Shown: piece by piece, positions 1-8,586 of the stretch | Layout of the letters: the number at the start of each line of letters is the position of its first letter | How positions within the stretch are numbered: position 1 is the stretch's first letter | Position numbers and translations under genes: made by a program | Source of the DNA: UBA5109 sp963975155 | Lineage (GTDB): Bacteria > Pseudomonadota > Gammaproteobacteria > Pseudomonadales > Pseudohongiellaceae | NCBI GenBank assembly: GCA_963975155.1 | Contig: CAXBFG010000003.1 | Coordinates: 62,001 to 126,000, forward strand | Direction: 5' to 3' | Length of the DNA: 64,000 nt | Notes under the pieces: model-generated | What the model saw: the letters and a program-made list of their open reading frames with translations, nothing else | Databases searched by the model: none | What the model was told of the DNA's origin: nothing

Positions 1-131
1 GGTATTATTTAGTTAAAATGAAAGTCGTTGAAAGTTAAATGAAAAATAAAATTTAAAATAAAATTTAAAATAAATTAGTAGCTTGCCGCAATTGGCCGTT
101 GTCAGATTTAAGTAATTATTTTGGTTTATTT

Positions 132-186
132 GGTGCCCTAGAATGGCACCTGAAAAGACAAGCTGGCGGGTAATCTATCACCCGCC
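132..186 (-). other. Two tandem hairpins between trxA and the left edge
   Basis: Two perfect stem-loops lie in the first 233 bases, which hold no gene: GGTGCC/GGCACC (132-137 with 145-150, 7-base loop) and GGCGGGT/ACCCGCC (165-171 with 180-186, 8-base loop). They follow trxA on the minus strand. Only the second is followed, in that direction, by a weak T-rich stretch. They may be a partial terminator or the leader of the next gene, which in related genomes is rho (off this window); that placement is inference. Confidence 0.4.
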
Positions 187-233
187 TATACCTGTGTAAA
201 GCCTTTTATAAAAAAAACGGAAATTTCAGCTCT

Positions 234-560
234 TTAAATGGTGCTGTCAATAAATGCCGATAATTGAGCTTTGGATAATGCGCCTACTTTTTTTCCGGCT
301 GCGTCGCCATTATTGAAAATTATCAAAGTGGGTATACCTTTCACATTGTATTTTTCAGCGATAGCTTTGTTTTGATCAACATCCAGTTTGCAAATTTTCA
401 GTTTGCCGGCATATTCATCAGCCAGATCTTCCAAAACCGGTGCAATCATCTTGCAGGGGCCACACCACTCTGCCCAAAAATCTACCAATACCGGGCCGTT
501 TGCACTGAGTACATCGGCTTCAAAACTGTCATCGGAGATGTGGCTTATATTGTCGCTCAT
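234..560 (-). CDS. trxA: Thioredoxin TrxA
   Basis: Cytoplasmic dithiol-disulfide oxidoreductase that reduces protein disulfides (ribonucleotide reductase, methionine sulfoxide reductase and others) with electrons from thioredoxin reductase. The 108-residue protein has the usual size. The WCGPC active site has its cysteines at 33 and 36, and the cis-proline of the KGIPTL turn is near residue 77, so the fold and chemistry are intact. It lies 82 bases downstream of hemB on the same strand, with no convincing terminator between them. In pseudomonads trxA precedes rho, which would lie just left of this window. Identification is near certain. Confidence 0.97.
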   Translation of the reverse strand: MSDNISHISDDSFEADVLSANGPVLVDFWAEWCGPCKMIAPVLEDLADEYAGKLKICKLDVDQNKAIAEKYNVKGIPTLIIFNNGDAAGKKVGALSKAQLSAFIDSTI

Positions 561-642
561 GATAGGTTCCTTACGAATTATTTGATATTTACATTAGCTG
601 AAGGCTTTTGTTCAGCATGTAAATATGGAGCTTAATTTAAGC

Positions 643-1650
643 TTATTCAAGTTTTTCTGCAGCCTTTTTCGCAAAATAACTCAGGATGCCATCGGCACCG
701 GCTCGTTTGATAGACATGAGTGACTCAAGCATGACTTTATCAGGGTCCAGCCAGCCCTTCTGAAATGCCGCCATGTGCATGGCATATTCGCCACTCACCT
801 GATAAACAAAAGTAGGCACTCCAAACTCATCTTTAACGCGTCTGACGATGTCCAGATAGGGAAGCCCAGGTTTGATCATGACCATATCAGCCCCTTCATC
901 AAGGTCCATAGCAACTTCATGCAGAGCTTCATCGCTATTGGCAGGGTCCATCTGGTAGCTTTCCTTACTGCTGGCTCCCAAATTGGTGGATGATCCAACC
1001 GCATCCCTGAAGGGCCCATAATAGGCCGAGGCATATTTTGCTGAATAGGCAAGGATTCGTGTATGAATATAAGAATTCGATTCAAGTTCATGTCTAATTG
1101 CGCCAATGCGTCCATCCATCATGTCTGAAGGAGCCACGATGTCAGCGCCGGCTGCAGCATGAGATAGAGCCTGTTTAACCAAGGTTTCAACAGTCGCCTC
1201 ATTTAATACATAGCCGAACTTATCGATAATGCCGTCCTGACCATGGGTAGTATAAGGATCGAGTGCTACATCAGTAATTATTCCCATTTCCGGGCAGGTG
1301 TTTTTAATAGTGCTGATGGCGCGCTGTACCAGACCATTAGCATTAAAAGCTTCCTGGCCATTTTCAGTTTTGCTGGCAGGGTCAGGCACCGGGAATAAGG
1401 CAATTGCCGGTATGCCTAATTTCTTCAGGATCAGGGTTTCCTTTGCCAGTTCATCCAGGCTGAGTCTTTCAATATCAGGCATACTGGGTATAGCCTGACG
1501 TTCACCTTTACCTTCAATGATAAAAATCGGGTAGATTAAATCATCGGTTGTGAGCTTTGTTTCGCGCATCAGCCGACGGCTAAAGTCATCTTTACGCATG
1601 CGACGCATACGCGTTATCGGGAATTTACGATTATAACTACCCTTACTCAA
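643..1650 (-). CDS. hemB: Delta-aminolevulinic acid dehydratase (porphobilinogen synthase)
   Basis: Condenses two 5-aminolevulinate molecules to porphobilinogen, the second common step of haem and sirohaem synthesis in the cytoplasm. The 335-residue protein carries both active-site lysine regions: SAKYASAYYGPF in the middle and MVMIKPG further on. The metal-site segment reads DVALDPYTTHGQDG, without the cysteine cluster of zinc-dependent enzymes such as that of E. coli. It therefore belongs to the aspartate-rich, Mg-type class known from Pseudomonas. It starts 115 bases from the divergent flavoprotein gene, so the two may share a promoter region. Confidence 0.97.
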   Translation of the reverse strand: MSKGSYNRKFPITRMRRMRKDDFSRRLMRETKLTTDDLIYPIFIIEGKGERQAIPSMPDIERLSLDELAKETLILKKLGIPAIALFPVPDPASKTENGQEAFNANGLVQRAISTIKNTCPEMGIITDVALDPYTTHGQDGIIDKFGYVLNEATVETLVKQALSHAAAGADIVAPSDMMDGRIGAIRHELESNSYIHTRILAYSAKYASAYYGPFRDAVGSSTNLGASSKESYQMDPANSDEALHEVAMDLDEGADMVMIKPGLPYLDIVRRVKDEFGVPTFVYQVSGEYAMHMAAFQKGWLDPDKVMLESLMSIKRAGADGILSYFAKKAAEKLE

Positions 1651-1765
1651 TTTGAACTCCGCAACATAATCAAAGAGGCATTAAACAGAATATCTTAGTA
1701 ACATCCTCTATGGAAAGTACTCTAGGTAATTCGGTCTGAGACAATTATGGCATATCAGGGTAAAA

Positions 1766-3901
1766 ATGAATAAAAAACAAGTGACGCTACTCCTTCTCTT
1801 TCTAGTGGTGTTAGGCATTTTTTTCGTTTTTGATTTGGGTAATTATCTGCAATTGTCATTCTTCCAGGAGCGCCGTGATCTGCTTTTGGACTATACGCAG
1901 GAAAATTTTCTGCTAAGTACTCTTCTCTATTTTCTCTTATATATTTTAGTAACAGCTTTTTCTTTACCAGCCGCCAGCCTGATCACTCTTGCTGGCGGTG
2001 CGCTTTTCGGGTTTTGGTGGGCCCTGTTGCTGGTTTCATTTGCCAGCACCATTGGCGCCAGTCTTGCATTTTTAATGGCACGAACAGTTCTGCGAGATTG
2101 GGTGCAAAGCAAATTTGGTCACAGACTTAAACCGATTAATGAAGGGATGCAGAAAGATGGTATTTTCTATTTATTTACCTTGCGCCTGATACCGGTATTT
2201 CCCTTCTTCCTGGTCAATGTACTGATGGCATTAACGCCAATCAGTTTGCGTAATTTTTACTGGGTCAGTCAACTGGGCATGTTAGTTGGCACTGCACTGT
2301 ATGTTGAACTGGGAGCCCAGTTAGGGATGGCTGAAAGTATTCCGGCAGTGTTTAGTATAGGTTTATTAAGAGTTCTGATTATTCTGGCTCTGTTCCCATG
2401 GTTGGCTAAAGGTGTTGTGGCGATTCTAAAGAAAAGAAAAATCTATAAGGCCTATTCCATTCCCCGAAAATTTGATGCCAATCTTGTGGTTATTGGTGCG
2501 GGCTCTGCTGGTCTGGTGACTGCCTATATTGCGGCCTTCACAAAAGCCAAAGTGATATTAATTGAAAAAAGCAAAATGGGAGGCGATTGCCTGAATACCG
2601 GTTGTGTCCCCAGCAAGGCGTTGATTCGTAGCGCCGGAGTCAGTCACCTGCTTTCCAGATCCATGGAATTTGGGATAAAAACAGGTCCTTCTGAAGTTGA
2701 TTTCCCGCTAGTCATGCAGCGCATTAGAAATGTTATAAATAAAATCGCACCGCATGATTCTATTGAGAGATACACGAAACTGGGTGTGGAATGTATTCAG
2801 GGTGAGGCCAAAATAACCTCACCATTTACTGTCGAAGTGGATGGGAAGGTAATTACCACAAGAAATATTGTTCTGGCTACCGGTGCCAGTCCTAATGTTC
2901 CGGCTATAGCAGGTCTTGAACATGTAAAATTTGTAACATCTGACACGATCTGGAATCTTGATAAGTTACCTGAACGCCTGCTGGTGGTTGGGGGTGGACC
3001 AATTGGATGTGAATTGGCACAGGCTTTTTCGAGATTGGGCTCCAAGGTCACCCAGATAGATAAAGGGAGCCAGCCATTAGCCAGAGAGGATGAAGAGGTA
3101 TCGGCTTTCATGCTGGATAAATTTCGTCAGGAAGATATTGAATTTTTTGGCGCAAGCGAATTGTTGCGTTTTGAAGCGCATGCAGGGGAGTTTCAGGCAG
3201 TAGTTCTTAACAATGGTGCAGAGTCAGTTATCCCATTTGATGTCGTACTGTTAGCACTTGGCAGGAAAGCAAATATCAGGGGTTTCGGTCTTGAGACTCT
3301 GGGACTTGAGACAACAGAAGAGGGAGGGCTGAAAGTAAATAATTATTTACAGACAAACTTCCCGAACATAATGGCCTGCGGTGATGTTGTCGGCCCATAT
3401 CAATTTACACATATGGCAGCACATCAGGCCTGGTATGCTTCGGTTAACAGTCTTTTTGCAGGCTTTAAAAAATTTAAGGTCGATTATTCATTGGTACCAT
3501 GGGCTACTTTCACTGACCCTGAAGTTGCGCGAGTCGGGCTAAACGAAAAAGAAGCGAGAGTCAGCGGAGTTGCTTATGAAGTCAGTAAATATAATATTGG
3601 CGACCTTGACCGCGCAATCACTGATGGGGAGAATCATGGCTTTATTAAAGTATTAACACCCCCCGGTCAGGATAAAATACTCGGTGTAACTATTGTTGCA
3701 TACCATGCTTCAGAATTGATTGCAGAATATATCCTGGCCATGAAGCATGGTTTGGGCTTGAAAAAGATTATGGCTACCATACATATTTACCCAACTTTGA
3801 ATGAGAGTAATAAATATGTTGCCAGTGAATGGCGTAAAGCGCATGCGCCAACATGGCTCTATCCTATGTTGGAAAAATTTCATCGTTGGAGAAGAAAATA
3901 A
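1766..3901 (+). CDS. TVP38/DedA membrane domain fused to an FAD-dependent disulfide oxidoreductase
   Basis: A 711-residue two-part protein. Residues 1-225 hold five or six hydrophobic segments of the SNARE-associated/TVP38/DedA family (LPAASLITLAGGALFG near 67-82). From about 237 a complete mercuric-reductase/dihydrolipoamide-dehydrogenase-like flavoprotein follows: FAD motif GAGSAG at 244-249, redox pair CLNTGC at 275-280, NAD(P) motif GGGPIG near 397, and the C-terminal dimer domain with HIYPTLNE. It should be a membrane-anchored flavoenzyme passing electrons from NAD(P)H to a disulfide or a metal(loid); the substrate is not evident. It is followed 16 bases later by an ArsM-like methyltransferase, so they probably form one operon. 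Such fusions exist in other proteobacteria; no mercury-binding N-terminal domain is present. Confidence 0.85.
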   Translation: MNKKQVTLLLLFLVVLGIFFVFDLGNYLQLSFFQERRDLLLDYTQENFLLSTLLYFLLYILVTAFSLPAASLITLAGGALFGFWWALLLVSFASTIGASLAFLMARTVLRDWVQSKFGHRLKPINEGMQKDGIFYLFTLRLIPVFPFFLVNVLMALTPISLRNFYWVSQLGMLVGTALYVELGAQLGMAESIPAVFSIGLLRVLIILALFPWLAKGVVAILKKRKIYKAYSIPRKFDANLVVIGAGSAGLVTAYIAAFTKAKVILIEKSKMGGDCLNTGCVPSKALIRSAGVSHLLSRSMEFGIKTGPSEVDFPLVMQRIRNVINKIAPHDSIERYTKLGVECIQGEAKITSPFTVEVDGKVITTRNIVLATGASPNVPAIAGLEHVKFVTSDTIWNLDKLPERLLVVGGGPIGCELAQAFSRLGSKVTQIDKGSQPLAREDEEVSAFMLDKFRQEDIEFFGASELLRFEAHAGEFQAVVLNNGAESVIPFDVVLLALGRKANIRGFGLETLGLETTEEGGLKVNNYLQTNFPNIMACGDVVGPYQFTHMAAHQAWYASVNSLFAGFKKFKVDYSLVPWATFTDPEVARVGLNEKEARVSGVAYEVSKYNIGDLDRAITDGENHGFIKVLTPPGQDKILGVTIVAYHASELIAEYILAMKHGLGLKKIMATIHIYPTLNESNKYVASEWRKAHAPTWLYPMLEKFHRWRRK

Positions 3902-3917
3902 ATTCAGGAGAATAAAT

Positions 3918-5042
3918 GTGAGTAATGCAAGCAATCTAAGTGTAGAAGCAAAAGTATCAGAACGCTATGCCGGTGGTGCCAAGGAAGTGGAGCCGAGTCT
4001 TTGTTGTCCTGTTGATTATGATGTTGAATTATTAAAAATTCTTCCACAAGAAATTATCGATAAGGATTATGGTTGTGGAGATCCCTCACGCTATGTTCAG
4101 GAAGGAGATTGCGTACTTGATCTCGGTAGTGGCGGCGGAAAAATTTGTTATATGGCTGCTCAACTTGTGGGTGAAAAGGGCTCAGTAATCGGCATTGATA
4201 TGACTGATGAAATGCTAGGTTTAGCCAGAAAGTATCAAGTTGAAATGTCTGAAAAACTTGGCGGAACGCGGGTAGATTTTCGTAAAGGTTATATCCAGGA
4301 TCTGGCCCTGGATTTACAGGCTTTGCAGGATTTTGAGTCTGGTGCAGATGTTGACGAAACCACATTAAAAGCATGGATAGAAAAACAGAAAGCTGAAGCG
4401 CCCCTGGTAGCAAATGATAGTGTAGATCTGGTTGTGTCCAATTGCGTGCTTAACCTGGTTGCAGAACAGCATCGTAAACAGATGTTGAGTGAGATTTTTC
4501 GTGTGCTAAAACCCGGAGGGCGTGTGGCCATTTCAGATATTGTCAGCGACACAATTGTTCCGCAGCATTTACAGGATGATCCCCATTTGTGGAGTGGTTG
4601 TATCTCGGGAGCATTTCAGGAAAAAGCTTTCCTGGAAGCCTTTCTGGAAGCCGGTTTTATAGCAGTTGCTTATGACAAGTGGGATGCGGAGCCTTGGCAA
4701 ACGCTGGAAGATATTGAGTTTCGTTCGGTTACCATAACGGCAGTAAAACCTGAAAAAACACCTTTGATAGATAAAGGACAAGCAGTTATTTATAAAGGAC
4801 CTTTCGCAGAAGTGCGTGATGACCTGGATAATATTTTTCCGCGCGGCGAGCGAATTGCAGTCAGCGACCGAACGTTCCGCTTTTTAATGGAAGGCCCAAT
4901 GCAGGACAGTTTTATAGGGATAAGTGCAGTTGATTTTCCAGAGGGGCAAAAGTTCTGCAAAGCTGCAGGAACACTCAGATCAGCGGCTGAAACAAAAGGA
5001 GGCGTTCACAACGGGGGCAATGCATCATCAGCCTGTTGCTAG
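3918..5042 (+). CDS. SAM-dependent methyltransferase, arsenite methyltransferase (ArsM)-like
   Basis: A 374-residue class I methyltransferase. The SAM motif VLDLGSGGG is at 66-74, followed by IGIDMT. Cysteines typical of ArsM proteins are visible: CC at 29-30, YGCG with Cys53, and the SNCVLNL segment in mid-protein. The C-terminal region of about 100 residues is extra and ends in CC. ArsM methylates arsenite in the cytoplasm and also starts arsenosugar synthesis; here that activity is inferred from motifs only. The start is GTG 3918, with AGGAG at 3906-3910; an in-frame upstream start at 3801 would overlap the previous gene by 100 bases and lacks such a site. No arsR, arsB or radical SAM arsS gene lies in the window. 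Another thiol-dependent substrate remains possible. Confidence 0.7.
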   Translation: MSNASNLSVEAKVSERYAGGAKEVEPSLCCPVDYDVELLKILPQEIIDKDYGCGDPSRYVQEGDCVLDLGSGGGKICYMAAQLVGEKGSVIGIDMTDEMLGLARKYQVEMSEKLGGTRVDFRKGYIQDLALDLQALQDFESGADVDETTLKAWIEKQKAEAPLVANDSVDLVVSNCVLNLVAEQHRKQMLSEIFRVLKPGGRVAISDIVSDTIVPQHLQDDPHLWSGCISGAFQEKAFLEAFLEAGFIAVAYDKWDAEPWQTLEDIEFRSVTITAVKPEKTPLIDKGQAVIYKGPFAEVRDDLDNIFPRGERIAVSDRTFRFLMEGPMQDSFIGISAVDFPEGQKFCKAAGTLRSAAETKGGVHNGGNASSACC

Positions 5043-5076
5043 AAAGCCGGGCCGGGAAAGGCACATTTCAGCGAAC

Positions 5077-5592
5077 TTAATAAGCTTTACGTAGAGCCTG
5101 AAATAGGCACAGGCAACCGAGGGAGATAAAACCAACCAGACTCCATTCAGGGATACTCATGCCTAACACGGGGTCCTGCCAGACAACTTCGGCACAATTT
5201 CCGTCACCCGATAACATGGCAGTAAGTACTTCAGACAAAGGAAAGACTTCAATCATATAACCAAGGCTGGGTCCGCATGCCGGAACCTGATCCTCCGGTA
5301 AATGTTGCAAATAAATTTGACGAATCGCAAAGCCGCCACCACCAAAGGAAAAAGCAGCACAAACAAAACCATAAATTGTTCTGCCCAGTTTTGCCGGATT
5401 GTGAATGAATGCCAGTAAGGCCACTATGCCGGCCATGCCAAAAAACAAGCGCTGCGTCATACATAAGGGACAAGGTTCCAGGCCCATTACATTTTCCATA
5501 TATAAAGCGATACCCAAAAGTGAAACGCAAATCAGGAAGATGTATAAGTAGATGAGCCGAATACTAAGGAATTTATTGGTTTGTATGTTCAT
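5077..5592 (-). CDS. dsbB: Disulfide bond formation protein DsbB
   Basis: Inner-membrane quinone reductase that re-oxidises the periplasmic thiol oxidase DsbA. The 171-residue protein has four hydrophobic segments, the N-terminal CPLC pair at Cys41/Cys44 in the first periplasmic loop, and the second pair at Cys106 and Cys133, which is the full DsbB set. The length matches E. coli DsbB (176). It is convergent with the methyltransferase gene (34 bases apart, no clear terminator). The gap to gshA upstream is 66 bases, so read-through from gshA is possible. Confidence 0.95.
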   Translation of the reverse strand: MNIQTNKFLSIRLIYLYIFLICVSLLGIALYMENVMGLEPCPLCMTQRLFFGMAGIVALLAFIHNPAKLGRTIYGFVCAAFSFGGGGFAIRQIYLQHLPEDQVPACGPSLGYMIEVFPLSEVLTAMLSGDGNCAEVVWQDPVLGMSIPEWSLVGFISLGCLCLFQALRKAY

Positions 5593-5658
5593 ATCACTTT
5601 TTACTATGTTTGATTAACAGAGCCGGATTCTAAACCAGCCTGAACATAAATGAAATTG

Positions 5659-7224
5659 CTAGCTAATATTCGCCTGTCTAAGAAACTCTTCGAAACTCAA
5701 CTTATCGTCTTGTTCCAGCTTTTCGCGGTCACGATTGGATTTGTCGGTAATTGCTTTAAATTGGGCTAATTTCTCAGCAGCCAGCGGAGTTTGAAAATAG
5801 GCAGCGGCTTTTTTCGATTCTGCCATGGCGAATGGAAAATAGGGAATAGACTTCTCTCGCATTGCTGCCAATACCTGGGCAGAAGGAGTTAATTCACTAT
5901 TTTTAACTTTTGCAATTTGCGCATCGACCGCAGCACTGTGGATCTTGCGATTACAATTTTTATCGAGTAGACGGGCGACATCCTTACTTTCCTGCAAGAT
6001 TTCATTTGCCCATTTATATAGCGATATTTCTTGATTTTCCTGGGTCAGATTAAGCTCAGGATTTCTTCCTTCTGAGACCACTGCGCTAAAATTTTTCTGA
6101 ATCTCCAGATTTTCCTCTTTGGAAGTAGTCGGGCTTTTTCTAAACAGACAGAATAATAAAAAAGTATTCAGAAAATTAATTTGCGTTTCATCAATACCAA
6201 GCGGCAGGAAGGGGTTCAAATCGAGGCAGCGGACTTCAATATATTCGACTCCCTCCTCTTTTAAACTATGGATAGGACGCTTGCCATTTTTACTGACACG
6301 TTTTGGACGAATGGTGCTATAGAATTCATTTTCAATTTGCAGAATATTACTGTTTATCTGTTGAGGTCCAGCTGCTGATTTATCAAACTCGGCATAAGGA
6401 GGATAGGGTGTGTTTATCGCTTTCTGCATCCCTTCAACATACTCATTCAAAGAGTTGTAACTGATAAACAAGCCTGATTGAGCAGCACTGGTATACCCCA
6501 GATCGCCCATTCGGAGTGATGTGCCATATGGCATATAGTAAGTGTATTCATCAAATGCTTCTAAGTTATGCCCCTGTTTATTTCTGAGAAAACTTTTACA
6601 TACTGCTGGTGAAGCTCCGAATAGATTTATAAGTAACCAGGAGTATCGACGGAAATTTCGAATAAGATGGAAATACTGTTCAGTCTTGAAATCCTGAAGA
6701 TCTTGCTTTGAATGCTTGAGTTCCTGATAAAGGCGCCAGAAATCATCAGACAGGGAAAAGTTGTAGTGGATACCTGCAATAGTTTGCATGGCTCGTGTAT
6801 AGCGGTGACCTAAACCGCTCCGATATAAAGTTTTCAGTTTACCGATGTTGGAGGAACCATATTGAGCCAGCGGAATTTGCTCATCCTCCTCAATGATACA
6901 GGGCATGCTGGAGGTCCAGAGAATTTCATTATTTTCCAATTGGCTGTAAAGAAAACTATGTATATCTTTCAGATATTCAAGACTGAGAGAAGGATCAGTA
7001 AAGACGGGGGTAATGAATTCGATTAAAGCTTCAGAGAAGTCGGTAGTAATAAAGTCATGTGTCAGTGGCGAGCCAAGTCCTTTAGGGTGAGGACTCATAG
7101 CTAGATGACCGGGCTCATCAACCCGTAAACTTTCCTTTTCAATGCCATGAGAAATGCCATTAAGGCATTGAATTTCCGACATTTGTTCTAAAGCACCCAG
7201 CAGGTGTTTTAATTGATCACTCAC
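5659..7224 (-). CDS. gshA: Glutamate-cysteine ligase GshA
   Basis: Catalyses ATP-dependent gamma-glutamylcysteine synthesis, the first committed step of glutathione formation, in the cytoplasm. The 521 residues match the proteobacterial class 1 enzyme (about 518). Typical segments are present: GIEKESLRV near the N-terminus, ARAMQTIAG-like RAMQTIAGIHYNFS, and YIEVRCLDLNPF in the second half. The start is ATG 7224. The gene is monocistronic or leads into dsbB. The 205 bases upstream to hslR contain an imperfect dyad with an 8-base stem (CCCGGTTT/AAGCCGGG around 7383-7420) but no obvious terminator tract. Confidence 0.97.
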   Translation of the reverse strand: MSDQLKHLLGALEQMSEIQCLNGISHGIEKESLRVDEPGHLAMSPHPKGLGSPLTHDFITTDFSEALIEFITPVFTDPSLSLEYLKDIHSFLYSQLENNEILWTSSMPCIIEEDEQIPLAQYGSSNIGKLKTLYRSGLGHRYTRAMQTIAGIHYNFSLSDDFWRLYQELKHSKQDLQDFKTEQYFHLIRNFRRYSWLLINLFGASPAVCKSFLRNKQGHNLEAFDEYTYYMPYGTSLRMGDLGYTSAAQSGLFISYNSLNEYVEGMQKAINTPYPPYAEFDKSAAGPQQINSNILQIENEFYSTIRPKRVSKNGKRPIHSLKEEGVEYIEVRCLDLNPFLPLGIDETQINFLNTFLLFCLFRKSPTTSKEENLEIQKNFSAVVSEGRNPELNLTQENQEISLYKWANEILQESKDVARLLDKNCNRKIHSAAVDAQIAKVKNSELTPSAQVLAAMREKSIPYFPFAMAESKKAAAYFQTPLAAEKLAQFKAITDKSNRDREKLEQDDKLSFEEFLRQANIS

Positions 7225-7429
7225 CTTGATGTTTTCCGGCTCATCTCTAAAAGCACGGCATTATGCCACAGGATTAAATAACAGGTCATAATAAATACCA
7301 ACTTATGTTGTGGCCTGTACTGGTCAGACATGAACTTTAGATCAGAGTTTGCTGATCAAACTCAGGAACTGATAGATTAAGCCCGGTTTTCCGAATTGCG
7401 AGAGAGCCCATAAAGCCGGGTTCTGCTTA

Positions 7430-7858
7430 CTATTCCCCCTGGTTTTGCTTGAATCGCTGGATCATTCGCCGGTCTTGCTTGCTAGGTCGCCCGCTGCTGT
7501 GTGGGTTTGAGGCCGCCAGGGCTTTACGCTGGACCGCTTTTAATTCACGGTTCGAGATGCTTTCGGCTGTTTCTTCATAGAGGGTTTCGGCGACAGGAGC
7601 GCCCTGCCGTTTATCGGAAAGGCCTTTGACGATAAGTGTTTTTTCATCCCATCCCTGACGAATTTCAAGTATGGCGCCGGGTTCTATTTCGCGGCTGCTT
7701 TTACAGCGGGCTCCATTACAATGAACTTTGCCGTTTTCAATGGCTTGTTTGGCCAAACTGCGGGTCTTAAAGAAGCGTGCTGCCCATAACCACTTATCCA
7801 GTCGAACCCTGATCGTAGTGTCCTCAGGTTTTCCCCCGGCTATCTTGTTTTTCTTCAT
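7430..7858 (-). CDS. hslR: Heat-shock RNA-binding protein Hsp15 (S4 domain)
   Basis: Hsp15 binds 50S subunits carrying stalled nascent peptidyl-tRNA and helps rescue them. The 142-residue protein starts its S4 RNA-binding domain at about residue 17 (RVRLDKWLWAARFFKTRSLA) and ends in a basic tail, as in E. coli Hsp15 (133 aa). Its ATG overlaps the stop of the yrfG-like gene by 4 bases, so translation is probably coupled. This yrfG-hslR order is also found in E. coli. No heat-shock promoter was recognised directly upstream of the pair. Confidence 0.93.
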   Translation of the reverse strand: MKKNKIAGGKPEDTTIRVRLDKWLWAARFFKTRSLAKQAIENGKVHCNGARCKSSREIEPGAILEIRQGWDEKTLIVKGLSDKRQGAPVAETLYEETAESISNRELKAVQRKALAASNPHSSGRPSKQDRRMIQRFKQNQGE

Positions 7859-8508
7859 AGCGACATAAGCTCATCAAAGTCGTGAATAGCCAAAAACTCG
7901 CCATGTAGATTGGGAGCTCTGGTGGTGTCAGGGTGAAGTATTTGCAGTAGCTGTCCGACACCCTCATCACGGGCACACTCAAGCACGGCTTTGCTATCAT
8001 CGATAAATAGGCAGCGTGATAAATTAAGTGCTTCACGTTCTTGCAGTTGGTGCCAGAACCCGGCATTTTCTTTAGCAAGTCCGAATTCATGAGAGCTAAT
8101 CATTTTATCGAGGTAGCTATGTAAGTCTAAATTGGCTTTCTTTAATTCAAGCGCTTTTGGATGTGCGTTAGTTACCAGAATGCTGCGTTTATTTTTCATG
8201 CGCAGAAACTTTAAAAAACTAAGAGAATGTGGGCGATAGCGTATATGCTCCCTGATATCATGCTTAATGGCTTCAATATCAATCTGTAAAACCCTGGACC
8301 AGTGGTCTACACAATACCATTCCAGAGTCCCGATTAGCGATTCAGAAAGCTCTTCAAGCGCATCCCGGGCCTGTTGAAGTGGAATATTGCCCTGACGGGA
8401 ATATATGACTGGAAGGTGCTCTCGCCAGAAAAAATTATCAAAGGATAAATCCAGCAGGGTGCCATCCATATCCAGCAAGACAGCATCAATTTTATCCCAG
8501 TTAATCAT
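7855..8508 (-). CDS. yrfG: HAD-superfamily hydrolase, YrfG-like GMP/IMP nucleotidase
   Basis: Cytoplasmic phosphatase of the haloacid dehalogenase superfamily; the E. coli homologue hydrolyses purine 5'-monophosphates. The 217 residues include motif I LLDMDGTLLDL with the nucleophile Asp13 and Asp15, motif II ILVTNAHP, and motif III/IV FIDDS in the C-terminal half. The identification as YrfG rests on length, the conserved linkage to hslR, and a cap insertion of the right size. Substrate preference is inferred. It is divergent from cysQ, 78 bases away. Confidence 0.85.
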   Translation of the reverse strand: MINWDKIDAVLLDMDGTLLDLSFDNFFWREHLPVIYSRQGNIPLQQARDALEELSESLIGTLEWYCVDHWSRVLQIDIEAIKHDIREHIRYRPHSLSFLKFLRMKNKRSILVTNAHPKALELKKANLDLHSYLDKMISSHEFGLAKENAGFWHQLQEREALNLSRCLFIDDSKAVLECARDEGVGQLLQILHPDTTRAPNLHGEFLAIHDFDELMSL

Positions 8509-8586
8509 ATAGCTCAGGCTTAATTAAACAGACTTGGTTATAATTGGCGATTGATTTCATTATATAGAGACCAGCTGACAGTTAAA

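Noticed and set aside
3801..3917. Longer start for the ArsM-like methyltransferase
   Set aside because: Would overlap the flavoprotein gene by 100 bases; the AGGAG at 3906-3910 supports GTG 3918.
7383..7420. Dyad CCCGGTTT/AAGCCGGG as a terminator after hslR
   Set aside because: The loop is over 20 bases and no T-run follows on either strand.
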